Source: Sagittula marina
GTDB taxonomy: Bacteria; Pseudomonadota; Alphaproteobacteria; Rhodobacterales; Rhodobacteraceae
Length of the DNA: 64,000 bases
Reading direction: 5' to 3'
Assembly: GCF_014196795.1 (NCBI RefSeq)
Contig: NZ_JACIEJ010000004.1
Location: forward strand, 361,375 to 425,374
Positions 26,484 through 34,846 of this stretch are shown one piece after another; the stretch's first letter is position 1; each line of letters starts with the position of its first letter. The notes under the pieces were generated by a model. The model saw only the letters and a list, made by a program, of their open reading frames with translations, was not told the DNA's origin and made no database searches. Position numbers and translations under genes: made by a program.

Positions 26484-27725
26484 TCAAACGACCTTTGCGG
26501 AGGTGTGGGACGGGTAAGCGATACGGAGGATGGGAAGCGCGGCCAACATTTGTCCGACCGTCGCAATGCACAGATAGCCCCAGGCGACCGCGACAAGTCC
26601 ATGAGGGGCAAGCAGCGCGGTGTTCAGGATCAGTGCGATCGTGATCGCTGCGGTGACGGCAAATTCGCGCTGCGGACGGTTCCTGACCCGCAAGAACTGC
26701 GCGGAGGCCGACCAGATGACGCCGGGGATCGCCGCCAGACACAGGATTGAGACCACAGCGGCCAGATGTGCCCAGTCTGCCCCGAACAGGATCGGCACGT
26801 AAACCGGTGCGGCAAGGGCTTGCAGCACTACGACAGGCGCGATGACCGTGACCGACAGCGCGAGCGCGCGGCGCAGGGCAGGCAATGGGTCCGATGCGGC
26901 ACAAAGGTGAGGAAACAGTGCCACCGACAGGGCTTGTGAGAAAGAGTTGGACAGACCGAGCCCGGCATTGAAGGCCATGAAATAGAGGCCGAGTGCCTCG
27001 GGGCCCATCAGAAGACCGATGACAATCTTGTCAGCCTGAAGGCGCATGACCTTGACCAGCTCAACGGCAAGCACGGCCCACCCATAGTCCACAAAGGGGC
27101 GAAGGGACGCGGCAGAAACAGTCGCATCGTGGCGCCAGCTTTGAAGGCGGCGCATCGCGATCAGCCAGATCGGGGCAGCCAGAAGACGGGGGAGCACAAG
27201 CGCAACCGGCCCGGGGGCAATGAAGGCCAGTATCGCGGTCGCGACGTTTGCGCCCACCACCTGACCGCCTGCAATCGCAGCCGTCTGGCGCATCTTTCCG
27301 GCCCGCATGGCCAGGGCGCATTGCACCAGTCCCGCCGGCATGAACAGGTATTCGCCTGCGAGGATCGCAATCAACACGAAATAAAGGGCGTTGCCGGTCA
27401 TGAACCAGACCGCAAAGCCCGCGATCAGCTGGATCGCACACAGCCCGAGACACCAGAGCCAGAAGATCGACTGCGCCCTGCGGCAGGTGGCCGCCAGGTC
27501 TTCGTCGCGCGCAGCTATGATCCGCTGGCCGACGCCGTTCTCTGTCAGCGCCTTCAGGATGTCGGCTGCGGCAAGCGCCCCGGCCGCGACACCGATTGCC
27601 GCGGCATCCATAGTGCGGGCGACCGCCACGACCACGACCAGCCGGGACGCTTTTGCCGCCATCTCGGACAGGCAGTAGGCGGCAAGACTGTGGGCAAAAC
27701 TGCCCTTGTGGCTGGTTCGGGACAT
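26484..27725 (-). CDS. Wzx-like polysaccharide flippase
   Basis: A 413-residue membrane protein of the MATE-like oligosaccharide flippase group, with about 12 helices. It includes AAKASRLVVVVAVARTMDAAAIG near the start and a central KVMRLQADKIVIGLLMGPEALGLYF typical of Wzx. It would flip the lipid-linked repeat unit across the inner membrane. The ATG at 27725 (MSRTSHKGS) follows TCAGGAGTG; the frame extending to 27815 is less likely. It is the first gene of the glycosyltransferase operon and is divergent from the export lipoprotein gene. Confidence 0.8.
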   Translation of the reverse strand: MSRTSHKGSFAHSLAAYCLSEMAAKASRLVVVVAVARTMDAAAIGVAAGALAAADILKALTENGVGQRIIAARDEDLAATCRRAQSIFWLWCLGLCAIQLIAGFAVWFMTGNALYFVLIAILAGEYLFMPAGLVQCALAMRAGKMRQTAAIAGGQVVGANVATAILAFIAPGPVALVLPRLLAAPIWLIAMRRLQSWRHDATVSAASLRPFVDYGWAVLAVELVKVMRLQADKIVIGLLMGPEALGLYFMAFNAGLGLSNSFSQALSVALFPHLCAASDPLPALRRALALSVTVIAPVVVLQALAAPVYVPILFGADWAHLAAVVSILCLAAIPGVIWSASAQFLRVRNRPQREFAVTAAITIALILNTALLAPHGLVAVAWGYLCIATVGQMLAALPILRIAYPSHTSAKVV

Positions 27726-27846
27726 GACGGTCACTCCTGATGCGCCCGGATTGGGGTGCGGACTTGGGCGCCCTTTTGTTTTAACTCGGGAAAACAACAT
27801 GCGCCCGCGCCCCACGGGACAGTGCAGCGGCGCAACGGTTCAGGAA

Positions 27847-27864
27847 CATATCCATTCGGATGGA
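27847..27864. promoter_or_regulatory. Diverged copy of the EPS palindrome (site 4)
   Basis: CATATCCATTCGGATGGA matches 12 of 18 positions of the perfect palindrome at 33936, keeping the TATCC and CGGAT half-site cores at the same spacing. It lies in the divergent region between the flippase operon and the export gene. Confidence 0.4.
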
Positions 27865-27936
27865 GGGGCAACCCGATCGCAATCATGGACGGATCGACAC
27901 ATCACGGGTTAGTCTCTCAGCCAAGAATAATGCAGA

Positions 27937-29169
27937 ATGCTGGAGCAGATCTTGTCGATGATCGGGATGAAATCAGGGGCCAGCAGCTTGGCCCTCATGG
28001 TCCTCGTGGCCTGCTCTGCCCCGCAGAAAGCCGCCAACCTTGAGCCGGTTTCGACGGGCACAGCCTATCAGGCGCAATATCGGGATATCGATGTCAGCCG
28101 CACTGCGGCCGCATTTTTAACGTCCCCTTCGATGAATGCTGCAAAGTGCCGGCCCGCGATCGGCGGCGACCGCAATCAGAAGTTCGGGTCCGGTGCGCCG
28201 TCGTCTCTGCGCGGCGAATTGCTCTCGCGCGGGGACTTGGTGGCATTCCGGCTACCAGAAGACGAAACGTTCTCAGGCGACTATGTGGTCTCGCGCGACG
28301 GCACGATCAAACTGCCGTACATCAATCCGATTTCCGCCGCTGGCCGAAGTCCGTCCCAGGTTGCCGCGTCGATCAAGCAAGCCCTGCTGAACGACGGTCA
28401 CTATGACGATGTTCCGCTGATCTCTCTTCTCGTGAAGGACTTTGCTCCGGTCCGGGTTGCCGTGTCAGGCGCCGTCTTTGAGGTCAGGCCAACCGACATC
28501 GGGGGCATTCAGGGCGATATGGTAGACGGCCGTCGGCAGGCCGCCCTTGGTGCCTCAACCGAGAACCGCAATCTCTCGGCTGCGATCCGGAATGCTGGCG
28601 GGGTCCGTCCCGATGCGGATCTGTCCGCCGTCCGGCTGACCCGCGCCGGGCGCAACTACACAATTGATCTGCGCGGTGTGATACGCGGCGAACATTTCGA
28701 CGATGTCATGCTGATCACCGGCGACGAAGTCCACATCCCGTCACGCCAGTGCTTTCAAGACGATCTGATGAAACCAAGCCCCATCAGCCCGCCCGGCATC
28801 TCACTTTACCTCTCGAACCTGACCCAGCCCGCGACCGGAAATGCGCCGTCGGCCATCGGCCAGACAGTGCGCGAAGTGCCCTATGGCACGCGCTTCATGC
28901 AGGCCGTGGTGGATGCCAACTGTGTCGGCGGCGCCCGCGCTACCAGCGCGGACCGGTCTGCAGCTCTTTTCTCTCGCAATCCAATCACGCAGGTGTCTGC
29001 CGTGATAGAACGCAAGGTTGAAGTCATGCGCGCCCGCGCGGATCGCGATGACTATGACCCCTACCTTCTGCCGGGCGATGCGATCGCCTGCTATGACAGT
29101 GGGGTCACCAATATTGCCGAGATCGGCCGTGTTCTGGGCGTCGTCGGGGCCGTTACGCTGATCCCGTGA
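27937..29169 (+). CDS. Outer-membrane polysaccharide export lipoprotein (Wza-like)
   Basis: A protein of about 400 residues with a signal sequence ending in the lipobox-like LVAC, so probably a lipoprotein. The Poly_export domain (about 85-150) reads LSRGDLVAFRLPEDETFSGDY and DGTIKLPYINPI. One or two SLBB-like segments follow, including FAPVRVAVSGAVFEV. It would form the outer-membrane channel for the polymer. ATGs at 27937, 27958 and 27967 are possible starts; none has a strong ribosome-binding site. It converges with the histidine kinase gene, eight bases apart. Confidence 0.82.
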   Translation: MLEQILSMIGMKSGASSLALMVLVACSAPQKAANLEPVSTGTAYQAQYRDIDVSRTAAAFLTSPSMNAAKCRPAIGGDRNQKFGSGAPSSLRGELLSRGDLVAFRLPEDETFSGDYVVSRDGTIKLPYINPISAAGRSPSQVAASIKQALLNDGHYDDVPLISLLVKDFAPVRVAVSGAVFEVRPTDIGGIQGDMVDGRRQAALGASTENRNLSAAIRNAGGVRPDADLSAVRLTRAGRNYTIDLRGVIRGEHFDDVMLITGDEVHIPSRQCFQDDLMKPSPISPPGISLYLSNLTQPATGNAPSAIGQTVREVPYGTRFMQAVVDANCVGGARATSADRSAALFSRNPITQVSAVIERKVEVMRARADRDDYDPYLLPGDAIACYDSGVTNIAEIGRVLGVVGAVTLIP

Positions 29170-29177
29170 CGCTGGTT

Positions 29178-31754
29178 TCAATCTCGGCTCAGGTCTGAAA
29201 TCTGCATCCGTGTCTCCTGCCAGAGAGGCGCAAGTGCGGCCAGCCTCTCCGGTGCGATATCTTCGCCTCGCTTCAACATTGTCTCTATCTCGGCCAGCGC
29301 GGCCCGCAGCCCGCTGGCGCCGAAGGTGCCGCAGTTTCCGGCGCAGGCATGAACCTGAGCCTGCAAGGCGTCTCTCGGCAGGTCGTCCGAGACGATGGAC
29401 TGGATTGTCTCGTCCGTTTCGACCAAGAAACGCGCGAGGATTTCGTCCCGTTCGCCGCTGGGTAGTCCAGCCAGAAGTGTGCTCAGTTGATGTCCGTCAA
29501 GTCTCGTATCAGGGGAACCTGAGTGGCTCGGGGCAGACAGCGGTGTCGCGCCTTCCGTGATCACGGCCAAGACCGAGAGCAGCGCCGCGCGGTCCAGCGG
29601 TTTACTGACCGTGGTCGTCATCCCGGCGGCACTGAATTCTTCAACCTCTTCGGGCAAGGCATGAGCCGTGACTGCGATGATAGGGCAATCCGCGGATGGG
29701 CCACTGCCTGCCCGGATTCTTCGGGTCGCTTCGATGCCATCCATGACCGGCATGGAGATATCCATCAGGATGGCGTCAAAAGCCCGGTTGTTGGCCCATT
29801 CGACACCCGCCTGACCATCGACGGCTTCGACAACCCTGTGACCATCGGCCTCCAACATTTGTCGCGCGACGAAGCGGTTCATTTCGTTGTCTTCCACGAG
29901 CAGTAGATCCAGCTTGCGACGTGGGGCCACCAACTGGTTGAACTCAAAGAGAGGTTGGACAGAAACCGGACCTGCGGCAGCGATGGGAATCCGCAACCAA
30001 AAGAGCGACCCATCCCCGAACTCGCTTTCGGCCCCGATTTCGCCCCCCATGAGGCTGGTCAGGCGCTTGGCGATGCCCAGCCCCAGTCCGGTCCCGCCGG
30101 CCTGACGGGCATAGGTGGAATCCAACGTCTCGAAATCGTTGAATATGCGGCTGAGGTCTTCTTCTTTGATCCCGATCCCGGTGTCCGTCACCCGAAACTC
30201 CAGGCTTTCGCCATCTGGCAGGCATTCCACCTCGATCTCGACCTCGCCGCCTTTCGTGAACTTGATCGCATTGCCCACGAGGTTCAGCAGGACCTGCCTC
30301 AGGCGTCTGGCATCGCCCACAGCCGCGTCATGCTGCTGTCCGAGCCAGTGCCACGACAGGGTGTTTCCGTTAGCTTCCGCCAGGGGTGCGGCCGTTTCGA
30401 CAACGCCGTCCAGAACCCCGCTGACCCTGAAATTCTGCCGTGTCGCCTCCATCTTGCCGGCTTCGAACTTCGATAGATCGAGCACGTCATCCACAAGTCC
30501 AAGCAAAAGCCGCCCGGACCCTTCCATCCTGTCCAACAGGTCCGTCTGGCGTTCATTGAGGCTATGGTCGCGCAGCAATTGCATCGACCCCAGCAGGCCG
30601 TTGAGCGGAGTGCGCATCTCGTGGCTCATGATCGCGAGGAACTCAGCCTTTGCACGCTCACCGGCCAGCGCGCGATCGCGGGCGATGGTCAGATTGGTCT
30701 CGGCCTCTTTCCTGTCCGAAATGTCCCGCAGGAAGAGCACCAATCGCGTTCCGTTCGGTTCGGCTGCGACTGACAGCTCTGCCGCGAACCGACGGCCATT
30801 CCGGTCCACTGCGACTGTCTCGAAATGTCTGGCCATCGCTCCGGGTATATCGTTGCTTCGCAAACAGGAGAGTGGCCCGGAAATCAGGTCGGAGCGGCTT
30901 TCTTCGGGAAAGAGATTTGAGACCACCTCTGCCCCGATCGCCTCTCGCGCGGGGCAACCGAACAGTGCCTCTGCTTCGGGGTTGAAGTCCAGAATGGCTC
31001 CGGCACGGTTGGTCACGACAATCGCATCCGGCGCGGCCCCGACGATCATGCGCGTCCGCTCGCTCGCGTTGACCACGTCATCGGCGCGGGATTCGGCCAG
31101 ACGGTGCAGCCGCGACAGCAGGTAGGCAAACAGGATAAGCCCGCCAAAGATCAGTCCAAGCACGACAGCGAGGGCCGCGAGCGTGCCGACCAGACCCGCG
31201 CGCCGGGCGTCCGAGGCTTCGGCAAACCCGAACAATCCGGCCAGCGACATAGACCGGACGTCTGCAAGAACCGTTGAGGCTTCGGCCCCGAGCCGAGGCA
31301 GCGCCTGTGTCAGTTCCGCATCCGGGGCATCAATCACATCGACCGCGCGGTCCAGAAAGGCGGTAACATTTTCAAGGTGCTGCGTGAACTCCGGGTCGTC
31401 GCGCACATCCTGATAGACCATGCCCCTGTCGAGGGTCGAAATCCGACTGTAAAAGATATTGAACCTGCGCCGTATACGGGAAAGGTCACCGGTCTCCCCA
31501 TCCGCCTGCGCAATTGCCAGCTGGAACCGGGCGAATTCGACATCGGCCTGAGAGAGGCTCCACTGCACGTTGTCCGAGTTGGCGCGCGAGAGCTGATCGA
31601 TCTCTCGCAGGATGAAAAGGGCCATGCCCGCAACAAGGGCTGCACAAAGGACAAAAGCGGCGACAGCCGATCCTGTCCGGAACCGCGTTCGCCGCTTTTC
31701 TCGCGCTCTGTCGGGGGCAAGCCCAAGGGGTGGGGTCATAGGTGTCTCACTCAA
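29178..31754 (-). CDS. Hybrid sensor histidine kinase (2 TM, PAS, HisKA, HATPase, REC, Hpt)
   Basis: An 858-residue inner-membrane kinase. Membrane helices lie at about 28-50 and 187-212, enclosing a periplasmic helical domain of about 135 residues. A PAS domain follows (235-350), then HisKA with SHEMRTPLNG (His378), HATPase with NLVGNAIKFT and GTGLGLGIAKRL, a receiver with phosphoacceptor Asp665 (ILMDISMP), and a C-terminal Hpt with His802 (VHACAGNCGTFGAS). The usual lysine of Hpt is replaced by Ala-Gly here. It is translationally coupled to the periplasmic SUOX-like protein, probably its sensory partner. The likely output is the LuxR-type regulator at 34059. Confidence 0.9.
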   Translation of the reverse strand: MSETPMTPPLGLAPDRAREKRRTRFRTGSAVAAFVLCAALVAGMALFILREIDQLSRANSDNVQWSLSQADVEFARFQLAIAQADGETGDLSRIRRRFNIFYSRISTLDRGMVYQDVRDDPEFTQHLENVTAFLDRAVDVIDAPDAELTQALPRLGAEASTVLADVRSMSLAGLFGFAEASDARRAGLVGTLAALAVVLGLIFGGLILFAYLLSRLHRLAESRADDVVNASERTRMIVGAAPDAIVVTNRAGAILDFNPEAEALFGCPAREAIGAEVVSNLFPEESRSDLISGPLSCLRSNDIPGAMARHFETVAVDRNGRRFAAELSVAAEPNGTRLVLFLRDISDRKEAETNLTIARDRALAGERAKAEFLAIMSHEMRTPLNGLLGSMQLLRDHSLNERQTDLLDRMEGSGRLLLGLVDDVLDLSKFEAGKMEATRQNFRVSGVLDGVVETAAPLAEANGNTLSWHWLGQQHDAAVGDARRLRQVLLNLVGNAIKFTKGGEVEIEVECLPDGESLEFRVTDTGIGIKEEDLSRIFNDFETLDSTYARQAGGTGLGLGIAKRLTSLMGGEIGAESEFGDGSLFWLRIPIAAAGPVSVQPLFEFNQLVAPRRKLDLLLVEDNEMNRFVARQMLEADGHRVVEAVDGQAGVEWANNRAFDAILMDISMPVMDGIEATRRIRAGSGPSADCPIIAVTAHALPEEVEEFSAAGMTTTVSKPLDRAALLSVLAVITEGATPLSAPSHSGSPDTRLDGHQLSTLLAGLPSGERDEILARFLVETDETIQSIVSDDLPRDALQAQVHACAGNCGTFGASGLRAALAEIETMLKRGEDIAPERLAALAPLWQETRMQISDLSRD

Positions 31755-32262
31755 GAACTTTAATACGGTCGAGTTGCCAGATGCTTCGCGAATAGATCAC
31801 TTCGCTCTGGTATGCGTCGTTGTCGTCGTAGGGGTAGATGATCCATAGGGGCCCCTTGTCACGCACCGACATCGGCGCGCCGTTCTGATGATAGGCGATG
31901 ATCGGGCCGGTTTCGACCCAGTCAGACGACGGGATCTCGACGGCGTAGTCGTTGATGGCCATCGCGCTCAGACTGCTGCCTTCGGCGCCGAGGCGGTCCA
32001 TGAGATCTGACAGCAGCACTCCGGTGAAGGTCTGAACGCCGTCTGTCCAGATCGTTTCCGTTTCGTAGGTCACCGTATCCATCGAGGTCAGCATGTCGAG
32101 GTCGAAAACGGCTGCATCGTCCCGGTTGGTGGTGGCGATCTCGCCTGTGACGGTGAGGACGACCTCGCTCGCAGGATCACCTAGGCCCGCCGCAAAAGCG
32201 CCCGGCGCAAGGGCCGCCAGGGCCACGGCGGCCAGGGATGTCTGAAATCTGGGAAAGCGCAT
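31747..32262 (-). CDS. Periplasmic SUOX-fold ligand-binding protein (PruR-like, possible pterin sensor)
   Basis: A 171-residue protein with a signal peptide (cut near GAFAAG) followed by a small molybdopterin-oxidoreductase-like domain (DLDMLTSMDTVTYETETIW, TFTGVLLSDLMDRLG, INDYAVEIP, KGPLWIIYPYD). The mature protein has no cysteine, so it cannot supply the thiol ligand of a SUOX-type molybdenum site and is unlikely to be an enzyme. In Agrobacterium tumefaciens PruR, a protein of this kind, binds pterins and controls a membrane-bound partner governing polysaccharide. Here it overlaps the hybrid kinase gene by eight bases. The pterin ligand is inference. Confidence 0.7.
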   Translation of the reverse strand: MRFPRFQTSLAAVALAALAPGAFAAGLGDPASEVVLTVTGEIATTNRDDAAVFDLDMLTSMDTVTYETETIWTDGVQTFTGVLLSDLMDRLGAEGSSLSAMAINDYAVEIPSSDWVETGPIIAYHQNGAPMSVRDKGPLWIIYPYDDNDAYQSEVIYSRSIWQLDRIKVLE

Positions 32263-32338
32263 CTCATTCTCCTGCGATGTGTTGTTTTATAATTACAGTC
32301 TTTTTTCCGGCCCGTCCCGGACCCGGACGGCGAGGTAT

Positions 32339-32356
32339 TCTATCCAATCGGCTAGG
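32339..32356. promoter_or_regulatory. EPS palindrome, site 3 (upstream of sensor operon)
   Basis: TCTATCCAATCGGCTAGG matches 14 of 18 bases of the perfect palindrome at 33936. It lies about 80 bases upstream of the SUOX-like/kinase operon and just after the stop of the fused transferase gene, so it can act only as a promoter site for the sensor operon. Confidence 0.5.
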
Positions 32357-32362
32357 AGCGGC

Positions 32363-33769
32363 TCAGTAAGCGCCCCTGCCCCCAAGAACGGCACGAAAGG
32401 TCATGGTGATCAGGATGATGTTCAGAAGAACCGACCGGGACCGGACATAGGCGATGTCCATGTCGATCATTTTGTCGAACCCGATCTCGGCGCGGCCTGA
32501 GACCTGCCATATTCCGGTCAGGCCCGGTTTGCAGACCAGCCGTTCGAGCGCCCGCTCCGGATAAGCGGCAACTTCGGACGGGAGAGCAGGCCGAGGACCG
32601 ACGATGGACATGTCACCGCGCAGGATGTTCCAGATCTGTGGCAGCTCATCGATGGAATACCGGCGCAGGACACGGCCGAGCTTGGTAATCCGGGGGTCGG
32701 TCCTTGACTTGAAACAAACGCCTTCGCGGTCCGACGTGGCCAACAGCTCTGCGCGGCGCGCCTCCGCGTCCAGATACATGGACCGGAATTTCAGCATGCT
32801 GAAATGCTGACCATCTTTACCGACACGCGTCTGCCGGAAGAACACCGGACCTTTGCTGTCTAAACGGATTGCGGCCGCCACAAACAGCGCAAAGGGCGAA
32901 AGCAGCATCAGGGCCGCACCGGCCAGCAAAATGTCCATGACACGTGCAACGGCATCGCTCTTGTCTTGCCGGGCAAAGGCCGCCCGCGCCGCCCGCGTCA
33001 GAAAAGCCAGGTTTCCGATCAGGTACCGGCGCGCCATGCGACGGGGCTCCGACGCCAGCCGCCAGACCCATTCACATCGCGCCCCACGCACCCAAGCAGG
33101 CGCACGCCGCACGCGACCGGCAAGAAAGTCGAACAGCGCGCCGACTCCGAGGCAGATCCTGGGGTGCAGACGATGCGCATTTCGGGCGATCCAGAGATCC
33201 TGCATAGGCACGCCCGCTGCCACCAGTAGGATGTCCGGTCGGGCAAGATTGACGGCACGAATGGTCGCGACCTCGTCCGCCATACCGTCGTAGCCATCGC
33301 GGGTGCCCACAACGCGCAGTCCGGGAATATCCAGGCAAAGCCGGTCGGCCGCGTCTTCCGCAACGCCCGGTCGTGCACCGAGCAGAAAGACGCTGAGGCC
33401 CTGTGCCGCCGCTCGTTTCAGCAAGGCGGGGGTAAAGTCCGTGCCGTTGAGGTTTTCCGTCAGCGAAGATCCCGTCATGCGTGCGGACAGCTCGACGCCG
33501 ATCCCGTCGGGAAGAACCTCGTCAGCAGTCATCAGGGCGTCAGCGTAATCGGCGTCGCCCGCCATGACGTTTCCGCAATGCGCATTGAAAAACGCCACAC
33601 GGCTACGCCGCCCCGGGGTCAGCAGCCGGTCGATCACAACCTGCGTAGGCTGCGAAACAACATAGAGGCCAAAAAGCTCGATCGTGTCATCGGTTGGCGT
33701 GGTGGGCGGACGCTGTACAACGGGAAATGTCGGCAGCTGGGTAAAGTCGGTCTGGTTGGCAAAGGTCAT
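32363..33769 (-). CDS. Fused WecG/TagA glycosyltransferase and sugar-phosphate (WcaJ-type) transferase
   Basis: A protein of about 468 residues joining two EPS enzymes. The N-terminal GT26 domain (about 30-235) reads VAFFNAHCGNVMAGD, LPDGIGVE, FLLGARPGVAE and CLGVGALFDFLAGRVRRAP. The C-terminal half is a bacterial sugar transferase: one membrane helix (ARVMDILLAGAALMLLSPFALFV), then MLKFRSMYLDAE, RYSIDELPQIWNILRGDMS and GPRPALPSE, which loads the first sugar-1-phosphate on undecaprenyl phosphate. One chain could thus do the first and a later step. The start at 33769 (MTFANQTDF) is a guess; no strong ribosome-binding site is seen. Confidence 0.85.
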   Translation of the reverse strand: MTFANQTDFTQLPTFPVVQRPPTTPTDDTIELFGLYVVSQPTQVVIDRLLTPGRRSRVAFFNAHCGNVMAGDADYADALMTADEVLPDGIGVELSARMTGSSLTENLNGTDFTPALLKRAAAQGLSVFLLGARPGVAEDAADRLCLDIPGLRVVGTRDGYDGMADEVATIRAVNLARPDILLVAAGVPMQDLWIARNAHRLHPRICLGVGALFDFLAGRVRRAPAWVRGARCEWVWRLASEPRRMARRYLIGNLAFLTRAARAAFARQDKSDAVARVMDILLAGAALMLLSPFALFVAAAIRLDSKGPVFFRQTRVGKDGQHFSMLKFRSMYLDAEARRAELLATSDREGVCFKSRTDPRITKLGRVLRRYSIDELPQIWNILRGDMSIVGPRPALPSEVAAYPERALERLVCKPGLTGIWQVSGRAEIGFDKMIDMDIAYVRSRSVLLNIILITMTFRAVLGGRGAY

Positions 33770-33935
33770 GGGGGCATCCGTTGTTGGCGTGGTTCGCCTA
33801 TTCGAATGGCCCGTTGTGCGGTGCGTTCTCAACATAACGCTCGGACAGGAGAATGGCCCACGCGGATCGCCTGGAACCTCTTGGGACTGACTTGTGGGAC
33901 TTCCGGTCAGGAGCGATTTCAATCGGGGCACACCA

Positions 33936-33953
33936 CCTATCCGACCGGATAGG
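33936..33953. promoter_or_regulatory. Perfect EPS palindrome, site 1 (CCTATCCG-AC-CGGATAGG)
   Basis: Exact 8-base arms around a two-base centre lie in the divergent region between the fused transferase gene and the LuxR-type regulator gene. Its sequence recurs at 34737, 32339 and, weakly, 27847. It is the reference copy for the putative regulon. Confidence 0.7.
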
Positions 33954-34058
33954 AGCTCTAACCCTACTCTGCTTGGAGTTGCTTAGATTTTATGGTTAAG
34001 TGCTGGTAGATGCCCTATGACATCATTGCGGGCGACGTATTGTCCTAAGGAGTATAGA

Positions 34059-34736
34059 ATGACTTTCCAAAGACATACCGCCTTGGATGACCGGGCAACC
34101 CAGACGGACCAAAACACGATGCGCATTCTCATTGCCGATGATCACGAACTGCTTCGTGATACACTTATGTTATATATTGGGAACGAACCGGGAATGGTCG
34201 CCGAAAGTGTCCAGGATCTGGACGCCGCAGAAGCCCGCATGGCGGCAGGCGAAGAATACGACCTGGTTTTGCTGGATTTCACGATGCCGGGGATGGATGG
34301 GCTCGACGGTCTGCGCCGGATCATGGGCATGTCAGGCGATCACCGCGTCGCAATCATCTCTGGAACCGCGCAGCGCGACATTGCGGAAGAGGTGCTGGCA
34401 GCCGGTGCCGCCGGGTTCCTGCCCAAGACGCTTTCCGCGAAGTCGCTGGTCAATGCGCTTCGCTTCATGGCGCTTGGCGAACAATACGCCCCGCTTGATT
34501 TCATGCGGGCGAGCGAGAATGACCAGCAGAAGCATCCACTTGCGAAACAGCTGTCACAGCGCGAATTCGAGGTGCTCGAAGGGCTGACGCAGGGCAAATC
34601 CAACAAGGAAATCGCTCGCGACCTCGATATCAGGGAACCGACGGTGAAGCTGCATGTCAAAACGCTCTATCGCAAGATCGGCGCGTCGAACCGGACGCAG
34701 GCGGCCATGATCGCCAAGGAAAAGGGGCTGTTCTGA
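34059..34736 (+). CDS. LuxR/NarL-type response regulator of the EPS locus
   Basis: A 225-residue regulator. The receiver domain (about 20-140) has the acidic pair in ADDHE (Asp27, Asp28), phosphoacceptor Asp73 in LLDFTMPGMDG, a switch Ser/Thr in ISGT and the Lys in FLPKTLS. The C-terminal GerE/LuxR helix-turn-helix reads LSQREFEVLEGLTQGKSNKEIA and VKLHVKTLYRKIGASNRTQA. The start at 34059 follows AAGGAG. Perfect or near-perfect palindromes flank the gene, so it probably controls its own promoter and the next operon. The hybrid kinase at 29178 is the obvious phosphodonor. Confidence 0.88.
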   Translation: MTFQRHTALDDRATQTDQNTMRILIADDHELLRDTLMLYIGNEPGMVAESVQDLDAAEARMAAGEEYDLVLLDFTMPGMDGLDGLRRIMGMSGDHRVAIISGTAQRDIAEEVLAAGAAGFLPKTLSAKSLVNALRFMALGEQYAPLDFMRASENDQQKHPLAKQLSQREFEVLEGLTQGKSNKEIARDLDIREPTVKLHVKTLYRKIGASNRTQAAMIAKEKGLF

Positions 34737-34754
34737 CCTATCCGACCGGGTAGG
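34737..34754. promoter_or_regulatory. EPS palindrome, site 2 (upstream of wzz-wzy operon)
   Basis: CCTATCCGACCGGGTAGG differs from site 1 at one base. It begins right after the regulator stop codon and lies about 95 bases upstream of the chain-length gene. Confidence 0.65.
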
Positions 34755-34846
34755 CGCACCCTTCTTCGGCGCCCATCCCCCACCCGCTGGCGCAAGAGAC
34801 TTCGGCGCAGGGCACAGGGTAAACCTCCGAGCAAGGAGACCCTGCC

